From NCBI RefSeq assembly GCF_932526225.1, contig NC_064045.1, positions 7,052,998 through 7,116,997 of the forward strand: DNA of 64,000 nucleotides. The letters are read 5' to 3'. Each line of letters starts with the position of its first letter. Within the stretch, counting starts at the first letter, position 1. This DNA comes from Nematostella vectensis. Lineage: Eukaryota > Cnidaria > Anthozoa > Actiniaria > Edwardsiidae. Shown one piece after another: positions 10,795 through 21,400 of this stretch. The position numbers were made by a program, and so were the translations under genes. The notes under the pieces were generated by a model, which searched no databases, was not told the origin of the DNA, and saw only the letters and a program-made list of their open reading frames with translations.

Positions 10795-13070
10795 GAAGAA
10801 TTTTAAAATTCTATTTGACAAATACTTTTAATAAACACGGGAGAAGGAATGCCGATCGCTTGATATCCTTCGAAGATTTCCGAATGTGTGAAAACTGCTA
10901 GCGAAGAATTTTGAAATTCTATTTGACAAATACTTGTAATAAACACGGGAGAAGGAATGCCGATCGCTTGATATCCTTCGAAGATTTTCGAATGTGTGAA
11001 AACTGCTAGCGAAGAATTTTGAACATCGGAAAGCCATCTCTTTAGTTTGAGGAGGGAATGCCGATCGCTTGATATTATTCGAAGATTTTCGATTGTGTGA
11101 AAACTGCTAGCCAATCCTTTTGAACACTGGGAAGCCATTTATTTGACAAAAACTTGTATTAGACACGGGAGAATTTGTTTGGGGAAGTAATGCCGATCGC
11201 TTGATATTCTTCGATGAATTTCGAATGTGCGAAAACTGCTAGCGAAGAATTTTGAACCACGGGAATCCATTTATTTGACAAAGCAAAGACTTGTACTAAA
11301 CACGGGAGAAGGAATGCCGATCGCTTGATATCCTTCGAAGATTTTCGAATGTGTGAAAACTGCTAGCGAAGAATTTTGAAATTCTATTTGACAAATACTT
11401 GTAATAAAAACGGGAGAAGGAATGCCGATCGCTTGATATCCTTCGAAGATTTTCGAATGTGTGAAAACTGCTAGCGAAGAATTTTGAAGTTCTATTTGAC
11501 AAATACTTGTAATAAACACGGGAGAAGGAATGCTGATCGCTTGATATCCTCCGAAGATTTTCGAATGTGTGAAAACTGCTAGCGAAGAATTTTGAAATTC
11601 TATTTGACAAATACTTGTAATAAACACGGGAGAAGGAATGCCGATCGCTTGATATTCTACAAAACCCGAAAAGAAGACATTTATAGTAGAGCATGTTGTC
11701 GCTGACTCATGTTTTCGAACACAAACGACTACTACTCACAGTTTTCACACATTCGAAAATCTTCGAAGAATATCAAGCGATCGGCATTCCTTCCTCAAAC
11801 TAATTCTCCCGTGTCTAATACAAGTTTTTGTCAAATAAATGGCTTCCCAGTGTTTAAAAGGATTGGCTAGCAGTTTTCACACAATCGAAAATCTTCGAAT
11901 AATATCAAGCGATCGGCATTCCCTCCTCAAACTAATTCTCCCGTGTTTAGTACAAGTCTTTGCTTTGTCAAATAATGGCTTCCCGCTGTTCAAAAGTCTT
12001 CGCTAGCAGTTTTCACACATTCGAAAATCTTCGAAGAATATCAAGCGATCGGCATTCCTTTCTCAAACGAATTCTCATGTGTTTATTACATGTCTTTGTC
12101 AAATAAATGGCTTCCCGCTGTTATTAAGTCTTCGCTAGCAGTTTTCACACATTTCGAAAATCTTCGGATAATATCAAGCGATCGATCGGCGTTCCTTCCT
12201 CAAACTAATTATCCTGTGTTTATTGCATGTCTTTGTCAAATAATGGCTTCCCGCTGTTATTAAGTCTACGCTAGCAGTTTTAACACATTTCGAAAATCTT
12301 CGAAGAAAATCAAGCGATCGGCATTCCCTCCTCAAACTAATTCTCCCGTGTTTAGTACAAGTCTTTGCTTTGTCAAATAATGGCTTCCCGCTTTTCAAAG
12401 TATTCGCTAGCAGTTAACACACATTCGACAATCTTCGAAGAATATCAAGAGATCGGCATTCCCTCCTCAAACTAATTCTCATGTGTTTATTACATGTCTT
12501 TGTCAAATAAATGGCTTCCCGCTGTTATTAAGTCTTCGCTAGCAGTTTTCAAACATTTCGAAAATCTTCGAATAATATCAAGCGATCGATCGGCGTTCCT
12601 TCCTCAAACTAATTCTCCTGTGTTTATTGCATGTCTTTGTCAAATAATGGCTTCCCGCTGTTATTAAGTCTACGCTAGCAGTTTTCGGACACATTTCGAA
12701 AATCTTCGAAGAAAATCAAGCGATCGGCATTCCCTCCTCAAACTAATTCTCCCGTGTTTAGTACAAGTCTTTGCTTTGTCAAATAAATGGCTTCACGCTT
12801 TTCAAAGTATTCGCTAGCAGTTAACACACATTCGACAATCTTCGAAGAATATCAAGCGATCGGCATTCCCTCCTCAAACTAATTCTCCCGTGTTTAGTAC
12901 AAGTCTTTGCTTTGTCAAATAAATGGCTTCCCGCTGTTTAAAAGTATTCGCTAGCAGTTAACACACATTCGAAAATCTTCAAGGAATATCAAGCGATCGG
13001 CATTCATTCCAAAACTTATATTATGTCTAATACAAGTCTTTGTCAAATAAATGGCTTTTCGCTGTTCCAG
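10795..13070. mobile_element. Foldback-like element: two inverted arms made of tandem 110-135 bp units
   Basis: The left arm (about 10795-11655) holds about 8 direct copies of a unit with GCCGATCGCTTGATAT, TTCGAATGTGTGAAAACTGC and TATTTGACAAA. After a spacer of about 85 bp (11656-11740) the right arm carries about 10 copies of the same unit in the opposite direction (ATATCAAGCGATCGGC). Unit length is about 110 bp on the left and about 135 bp on the right, where a block reading CTCCTCAAACTAATTCTC is added. Inverted arms built from direct repeats are the hallmark of foldback transposons. I see no transposase and no certain target duplication. Confidence 0.75.
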
Positions 13071-13119
13071 CTGTTATTAAGCCCTGGATCACACGTTACC
13101 GTTCGTCAAACCGTTTATT

Positions 13120-13290
13120 TTGCATCTGTTCGCGAACAGCGTGTTCGCGAACAGTCTATATGTTCGCGAATTTCGCGAACGTTGTTCGCGAAAGTTTCGC
13201 GAACAGTGTCCCTATGTTCGTGAGCGGTACTGTATCCGTGTCGCGTCTCTGTTCTTTCACAACAAACAAAAACGCGACACGGATAAGTGA
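13120..13290. repeat. Cluster of TCGCGA-centred palindromes and a hairpin
   Basis: Between about 13126 and 13205 the palindrome GTTCGCGAAC or close variants occur at least four times. A separate hairpin follows: TATCCGTGTCGCGT (about 13229) pairs with ACGCGACACGGATA (about 13271). It lies at the edge of the foldback-like element and about 700 bp upstream of the BTB gene. Confidence 0.6.
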
Positions 13291-13997
13291 ACAACAAACA
13301 GGAAAAAACTCTGCTAGCAAGATACCAACAACATTGTGGGTTTGGGACCATGCCTGTACCCAGGATTTTTCTTGGGGGGTGCGAAATCCGAAAAAGTGTA
13401 TCTAATTTTTCTAAGGGAGTGGGGGGGGGGGAGGGAGTTTTCTGATAAAAATCTAACAACCCCCGAAAGAACAAAAAGGAATTTTTTAATGCCTTTGCAG
13501 TATCTCCACGGGAAGTTTATTGTCGGATTTGGCTACAAATAAAGTCTGACCTATGAATTAATGACATACGCAGAGTGATCTAGCTTATGCTTTATAGTTT
13601 TGTCTACAAATAGCATGTCTATTGAAAACCGAAAGTGGACTTTCGGCCGTTGTGGAAGGGGTATTCGCACCCCCCGGGTATGGGCCTAGGGACTAAACTG
13701 AGTAACTCCAGAATACCCCTACACAAAGAGTCCACAATGGGACTTCACACCTCGGTTTTTCTTCAATATTTGAGGGGACATACTGGTCTTCCTTGCCCAA
13801 TGGTATAGCCAAAATAGGCCTTCAAGTAAGTACTAGATCAGTGTAGCTGAATGGAAACACTGCATCTATGAGAAACTAGAATTAGAAGTTGTGTACAACT
13901 TTGTGTCCAAGGGGGCTTTGGGTGTCTTCACCCCCTTACTCCCTTACCATGCTTTCTGGATCCACAGATACTTGATATCGTCAGCAAATTGTAGAGA

Positions 13998-16900
13998 ATG
14001 GCAGATAGCAGTGTGAACACTACTGGACAAGGCTCTGGTAAGATCTGTATTTTCCATGATATATGTCCTGATCTGTATTGCTACAGGGGCATTGGTATGC
14101 AATCTAAGATGTTCTTTAACACATTGACCCCTCAACCGGCCTGTACCGGCTTTGAGAAGTACCAACAACCCAAAAAATTCGTAAATGCAAAATAAACACA
14201 ACAAGATGAAGATACTCAGGCATCAGTCTAAGGGATAAATGGTCTTGAAGATATGCATCCAACCAATTAAGGTTTTGGCAACTACTCTTAAGCCAAATAA
14301 TAGCACAGGTTCTTTGAAAAATTTCAAATCGAAGAAGGAAAGAAAAGCAGAATCACCCCTCTCAACGCTCAAAATACCACACAAGGGAGAGAGATCAGCA
14401 AACACAGCTCAAGACACAAATAGATACCTTTATTCTGATCCTCCAGGTTCATTTCCATGGCCTCAAAACACAATGTCCACTCCTTGAAAGCTTGTAAAAC
14501 CACTTAGATGCCTTTACGGATTGCAAAGCATTCTGGGAGATCCAGGGAAAAATTCACGAGGGGAGGGCCAGTCAACACCTCTCCCCAAAGTCAGATGGTT
14601 TTTTATAAGTCTTTTCACCCCGAAGCCAAACAAATTAATTCCAGGTCATACAGACCCAGAATATTTAGGAGAGCTGTGGTGATTCATCAGAAAATTATTT
14701 ACTTATCCAGACAAAGCCAAACTGTAGTATTGGGCTCCCTGTGTTATTTCATTATAAGTATTGCTTGGCTACCCAGCACTTGTGTTCGGTTCAATATGGC
14801 TTCGGTCTATTAAAAATTCAGAGTTCTTAGAAGAATCGTCTTGTTTCTCGGCAATCCTATACCGACAAACACTACACAAACAAGAAAAAATCATGAATCC
14901 ACCTTTGCTTGCAAATATCCATAAGCAAAGCACTCAATTATGCCCCAATAGACTTCATGATGTCCTGAGACACTCTCTTAATATGCTCATAGCTGTATTT
15001 TTGATGAAAAATACAAGCAACCATCAACTTGTGCTCGCTTCAGCACAACGACGAGGGATTAAAAGTGGGGACCGCAAAGCACTGTTGAAAAGCTTGGATA
15101 CCGCTGACTAGGTGCAGCTGTGTTTGACTTTGACGGGCTGTATAAAACTCAGAATAGGGGGGTTTCTGTTTTAAGTTTGTTTTTTGTAAATTCAGCTCAA
15201 AAATAGCCAGGAGTCAATGGGTTAATTCCTATCTGGCCAGACAAGGCCCATGGCTAGTAGGAGGGGGAAGGTAGTTCACAAAGGACAAAGGATAGATGGA
15301 AAATATCACGGGAATGTTGGACCATTTGATCGACCTTTGAAAGCTCATACTGAACCAGACATGCAAGTACGGGCACTAATATATGGGTGAGGATATCTAA
15401 TGCTTAAAAGCCTCCACCTGGTTATTTATGCAAGGACGATGATTAATTAGCTTTTTATGAGGTTTTGCACTTGAGCTTGTTTAAAACACTAAGGAAGTGT
15501 TCATTAAATACACTGAGGGGGGGGGGGGGGGGGGGGGTGAGGAAAGATTTTTACTCAAACACCTTAAAATTTCAGAGCCCTCTTTCATTGTTCACATTCT
15601 TTCGGTGCCTCCCTTTTGAGAACCCCAAAATTTTCAGAGCCCCGCCCCCTTATTGGCCTCAATAAACAAAAAAGTCTTTAAATGAATACTGCGAAGTTGA
15701 TGAGCCAGTTAAGTTCATCATTATATCATAGTCTGACATCTATTTTTCACGAACTTTCGGTTTTGGCCTTTATATACACAGCCGCACAGCCGTTCTTTGT
15801 GTTGGTCACGCAACGCTCCCATCGGGTAGCGTCTTAATTTTTTGCATGTAAAATCGTGTAAATGGTACAGGGCTGGGTTGCAGGGATTTTTTTGCCCCTC
15901 AAAAGTCACATGGTCCGCCCCTTAGGACGCCTGAGAAGGAGCATACGTTTGTATTTGCTTTTGTTAAGACAATATGTTTCTGTATAAAAAGGGATAATGT
16001 CCATAGTATAAAACACTGCAAGTATAATCGTTTTGTTGATTTGCATGCTGTTTAAAAGTTTATATCCATTTGTTCCTGTTTACTGATCATCAACTGTATA
16101 GGTAGATCCAACTGTTATATAGTGAAAGCTGAAAGTATATATATTACGGTTAACAGGTTTATAAAGACAAAAAGTATTTTAAAAATGCATACATTGATCA
16201 TTTGGCTTAATATTTAATCTATATTTGTGCTAAAAACTAGATCATATCAGTAGAATATTAAAGCTGAAAAGAACAGCCCCCCCCCCCCCATCCCACAATA
16301 TCTTCCCTCCCCCCCTCGGTGTATTTAATGAACACTCCCTAACGTTAACAATTCCACATTAGAAATACTTGGATATCAGGACAGATCCAGAATTTCTCAA
16401 AAGAGGGAGGGGGGCATCAGTACATAGAAAAATATTCTATCCCATGATGTCAGTCAGCAGAATGGGACGTTGCACGTTGAACGTTGTAACAAACGTCCGT
16501 GGACCTTTCCCTAGCTGCAAGCCGTTAGGGACGGGAGAGGGGGCTGGTTAGAGTATTTTAATGCCTTAGTCATTCAGGGCCATACATCACCCCTAGGGCT
16601 TTGCAACTATGTTATGTATTGTTACTCGATATTTGAGATGTTGCTATCGCTGTGACTAGCATTATTCCCCTCTCAGATAATAAGAAGGACCAGAAGTCTC
16701 AGCAGCATTTCCTTTGACTTTGTTGTTGTTGTTTTGGTTGTTAGTGTTTTTGTTGTTTTTGCTAATATCCTCACTCTCCTTCATTCAGATGACGTAAAGC
16801 TAAAGGTTCAGCACCCATTCTCTGAGCCTTGGGATGAAAGTGACGTCATACTTGTGGTTGAAGAGCAGGAGTTTCACGTCCATAAGTTCATACTCAAAAT

Positions 16901-17722
16901 GGCGTCTCCAGTTTTCAAGGCGATGTTTGAGCACGTAAAGGACAGCAAACCGATCCAACTGCCAGGAAAGAAGTTCAATCAGGTCCTTGATCTGATGAAT
17001 CACATTTATCCCACTTCAAATAACAGCTCAATTACGAGTAAGTTTTCGTCTTCGCATTTTAGAGTTTCATTGGGCTTTTTCCACACCTGCTTATAATAAA
17101 GAACGTCACCATTAAGTTTTTTTTTCTGTTAGGCCATTTCATTTTTTCGTGTGTTCTTATTTAAGTGGACAACGTCGAACATCTCAGCGCTTTGGCCGCG
17201 GAATACCAGATTAAAGCTGTCACTAACTCCTGCTTCGATTACCTGAAAGGATTAGAGATGGGTGTAGATAACATCAGCTTGATTATACATCTCCTTCTTA
17301 CGTATCACTCTGAGCGTCACGAAGAAATAGAAAGCCAGGTTTCCAAAGCATTCAACGAGATGAGTTTGACAGACATAAAGAATTTGCCTAAAGCTAAGGA
17401 GATAATGATAATAGCGAATCCGTTGGTAAAGAGAATGGAGAAACTGGAGGATTGGGTCCGTTACGTCCTACCTCGGATTATCGACATGATGGGTATGTAT
17501 CGACTTGATCAAAAAGAATTTGAGAAACATGGATCGGTTGGAGGGAGATGTTATTATTCCAATAGACTCGATGGTTATGATCGTGCTCGTCATGTCCTCA
17601 TTACCTGTGATGAGTGCCGGAATAACATGTCTGCACATCCAGGTGTGTCGAGGTGTCTAAAGAAATACGGCAACACAAGTCTTTTACGCCGAATGGAGGA
17701 TATTGTCGAATACATTCGTTAA
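13998..17722 (+). CDS. BTB/POZ domain protein (3 exons, 281 aa)
   Basis: The exons are 13998-14037, 16789-17037 and 17166-17722, with GT-AG introns in phase 1 at both junctions and 282 codons including the stop. The short first exon encodes MADSSVNTTGQGS. The BTB fold starts with HPFSEPWDESDVILVVEEQEFHVHK (split here as HPFSEPWDESD and VILVVEEQEFHVHK), then ILKMASPVFKAMF and the strand LPGKKFNQVLDLMNHIYP. Exon 3 completes the fold (LSALAAEYQIKAV) and adds a helical tail with a Cys-containing stretch, CDECRNNMSAHPGVSRC. No kelch, MATH or zinc-finger array follows, so this is a BTB-only protein of a type common in cnidarians. BTB domains dimerise and often bind Cullin-3; the partner is unknown. 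Intron 1 has been invaded by two DNA transposons. Confidence 0.85.
14116..15225. mobile_element. TTAA-type non-autonomous DNA transposon, copy 1
   Basis: The element is bounded by TTAA on both sides. Its ends read TTAACACATTGACCCCT and, in inverse, TTAACCCATTGACTCCT, which match at 15 of 17 bases. It shares about 1 kb of high similarity with the element at 26174-27182, apart from an extra block of about 160 bp near 14725-14885. TTAA targeting is typical of piggyBac and Kolobok elements; which one is not decidable here. Open frames inside are short and unrelated to a transposase. Confidence 0.75.
15492..16340. mobile_element. MITE family B, long copy
   Basis: The ends read AGGAAGTGTTCATTAAATAC and, inverted, AGGGAGTGTTCATTAAATAC, each followed by a G-rich run (a G run of about 19 at 15519). 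The same ends bound a 264-bp copy at 44252-44515, and the sequence just inside the left end here matches the inner right side of that copy in inverse. It lies in intron 1 of the BTB gene. Confidence 0.65.
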
Positions 17723-17844
17723 CAACTACGACCTTCCGCACACCAAAATAATTGCATGCAGTGAGCATGCACAAATCACACAAAAAAAATCACCACGAAA
17801 AAAATTGTAGAAATTTTTAGATGTTTAAACGATGTTTGCTTAGG

Positions 17845-17980
17845 CAGCGGCGTAGCCAGGATTTTTAACAGGAGGGGGCCCAAAAGGCTCTTTCAACGCA
17901 ATTTCTCCTGTGTTTTAGATAATGTCTTATACATTTATTGTATAGTGGCCCCCTTGGTCCCCCCCCTGGCTACGCCTCTG
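17845..17980. mobile_element. Small hAT-like MITE with 5-bp target duplication
   Basis: The ends are CAGCGGCGTAGCCAGG and, inverted, CAGAGGCGTAGCCAGG. TTAGG flanks both sides (17840-17844 and 17981-17985). CAG-starting ends suggest a hAT relative. It lies between the convergent BTB and ApeC-CUB genes, where no other feature is seen from 17723 to about 18090. Confidence 0.65.
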
Positions 17981-18417
17981 TTAGGTGTTTTGTAACCAGT
18001 TAAAATCATAAATTTACCTACGGCGACATTATACAACTATTTTCACGGGTAACTATTAAATAATATCGATTGGCGTGATTGAAAATACTGTTTTATTCAT
18101 TATTTGCTTTCTTTTATCATTCCACACTTGCCATAACCCCTAAAAGCAAAGTGAGCAATGAGCACGCGTCGCGTGGAATTTTCCTCACCGTGTGCGCCGG
18201 GCTTTACAACTCATTTAAAACCACACAAGTAACAAAGGCTGAAAGTAGTGCTTGCATATTTTTGACAATCATTTATAATAGAATAAATAATGAAATTTAT
18301 ACAGCTTGTTTATAAAGTACAATGTAAAATGCAGGCAGAATGGAGACTGATGCTGTGAAAGGTCATCCTGTTGCCATTGTTTTACGGCTTCTTGGAGCGA
18401 CACAACCTTCTCATCCC

Positions 18418-21400
18418 TCAAGCATTGCTGGTAAAATAAAAAGGCCACTGTTAAGAGGATTGTATACTTTTGCCGAGATTATCAGTGCTTTTAAAATACA
18501 AATATAATGCAGGAATACTTTGTCAAACATCCTTTTTTAAAGAATTATGATTTGCGTGCGTAAAATAAAGCATCCTTTTTTGCAAGTATAAACCTATTAT
18601 TTTAGCATCACAGGGATATTTCATCAGTTGCACTTTGGGTCATCGAGTTTGGTTTTCCCTTGGGAATATATAAAATATAATTATACTATATTAACTACAA
18701 AATATTAAAGTGTGACTTTTCAGGTTTTCTTCCAACTCTCCTCCAATATACTGGATTGTTGGGTAAACCGTGGCCCACAGAAAACTCACTTGACGCATCC
18801 CTTTAAATGCAGATTATCTTACCTTTCATTTGATTGGCTACCACAGGGCATGCGCGTCTTATACAGCTCATTCTGGTATGCCATGACGTCATCATTCATT
18901 TCAAGGTGCATTGTTGGTGACATACCCTTATTAGGGAATGAGTTCTCCACAGGGGGTCCATAGCTAGAATCGTACAGCGGGTTATCACATTCTGAGAATG
19001 GGTTGCCATGGTTAGGATCACTGCGAATAAAATATCGCAATTGTTAGTTCAGGCTCGATCAAACGGAGATGAAAATCCTGCTCACGCATTTGAGAAATGA
19101 ATAATTAGAGTATACAATTCATCTCCGAATCGAAAATCAGGCGCGTTCAGAGGGGGAGTAGGTCATTTCTTTTTAAGGAATCTTAAAGTACTATGCTTTT
19201 TCCTTATGATACCAACGACCTCGCACCCCCCCCCCCCCCCCCTCCCCCTCAGCCAATCCTGGGTACGCGCCTGGAAATTACCTCTAATTTTCACTTTTGT
19301 GAACTGCTGTCCGAAATAACTCCAATCAACTGACTGAATGTTTGGAATGCTCATTAACCATTGTTGTCAAAGATGTCCATAGTGAATGAGAGTCGGTGAG
19401 GGCTGAGCGTTTGTGATATTGCACGATCCAACAGCCATTCTTGGTTTGCAAACACGTGACCTTATCGTATGCAAATTAGCTAATTTGACCGGTTTTCCTG
19501 TGGATGGAGGTCTAACAAAAATCCAATATGTGTTTAGATCTCCAACATGGCCGCCGGGTGGTTATGCTAATGAGCGTGACTTCACATGCAAACCAAGAAT
19601 AAGAGCTGGGACTCTCATGATCGTGGCTTTAGATGCCGGGTACCATGTTTTTTTAAAATCTGTGTCACGTGTCTATCTGTCACGTGCCAGTCTCACTAAA
19701 TTACCTTTCCTGTGGGGGGGTTGTTGCTGTTTTTGTCTCAGCTTTTGCAGTTCCTCCCCTGTGCAGAATTAAATATAGATAAATAAATCAAGCAAGCATT
19801 ATTCCCACCCCTCAGTAGGAAGAACGCTTTTAAACTGGCAAAGCATAGGAACCTTTCGGTTTATTGTCGTACATTTAAAGAGAGGGGAAGGAGGTAAACG
19901 ACCGGGCAGCCTCTGTCTGCTGGTGTGCGTCGGACTATGTGGTCTATGTCGACAGTTAGATATAAATGAGAAATTTAAAGAAATATATATGCCGGAATAT
20001 TGTTCTAAGAAACCAAATCAACGTTGTTGTCGTTTTTTTCTTTTGAATTTCTTAATCCAAAATATAAACTCGGCGAAATCGTACCTTTCTTATCGTACCT
20101 CACTTATCGTACCTCACTTATCGTAGCTCACTTATCGGGAGGAGAGGCACGCAGAGCCCCCCCCCCCCCCCCCCAACCCCTACATCACGTACTCGCGCAA
20201 GAGTAAGCGTTATAGTGAACTTAAGGGTGTACTGACATTAGTGTTGCTCAGTAACGACGTTGCTACGCTGGTGGCGTTGAGCGCGCGTATACATAACACA
20301 GAATTCGTAATTTCAAGCTTTACTGAAGTAAAAGAAATAAAAATATGCGTTTCAAGTTCCCAAAAATTTACTTTAAGTTGATCTCATCCTTTTCGGGTGA
20401 GGATATTTCCAATATTTTGTAAAAACGAAGGTTCAGCGAAGATTTAGTGAAGCCAACCTTTTTGAAGCCAAAGTTTTCAATTTTCACTACCTGCACGCGC
20501 TGAAAACACCGAACGCTTGCGCACGCACTGAAAATTTTATTTCAAAGTAGCGCGCGCTGTATCAGAATTTTAAAATACTTTTTCAATTTTTTATCATGAC
20601 ATGACGGATATCGTTCCTTTGAAGTGTAAATACCACGGAACACTATTGGATTTTGTTTTTAAACTTCATTTAAATTTCATCATGTGAGATATCAGTGTGT
20701 CTGAGCAGGCCGAATGAGCACGCGCGGGCTTTGTTTCACTTCCGGTTCTGAGTTTTCTAAAAAAAAAAGCTTTTTTGTCGCCAAGTTACTTCAAAACGCA
20801 ACATTTTTTCTGTATTCCTTTTTATTAAATGCTCCTTCATATAGCCAAGCATGGATTTAGCGTTAATCTAACAGAAACCAAAATTATATCAAATAATCTG
20901 AATTTCAGGACCTTTACAAAACAATTACTCAATCATTTCTAAAACGCATGCTTGGCTTAATGCACCCATCCCTCAAGATTCATAAAACGTATTCAGTATT
21001 TGTTTTCGAGCAATTTTACTTGAAATATTTGCTTTTATCTGTATCTATGACGTCACATTATGACGTCACGGGGTAACGTCACATAATAGTCAGCACACCT
21101 GTGGTGGTCAACTTGGCAATTATCAGACCCTAAAGACTTTCTAAAAGGCTTTTATGCTAGATTCAATTTTCCTTAGCAACAGATGTCAGTACACCAGATG
21201 TCAGTACACAGTGAATAGCAGAAAAATATAGTTGCTTGTGCGCTCGCGTGAAACCGGGTATTTATTACTTACACGTCATAAAGAGGATTGTCAATGGAGA
21301 TATCCACGTTAGATGCACTCGGGTCTCTATAAGAAAAGAAAAATCTCGGGCTAAAATAACTGTTACTGTCTGGGTTATTCATCACTATCTTGTTACTATA

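Noticed and set aside
10803..11694. Repetitive minus-strand open frames (HSFSRVYYKYLSNRISKFF and similar)
   Set aside because: They arise from the tandem units of the foldback-like element and have frameshifts between units and no start or splice context.
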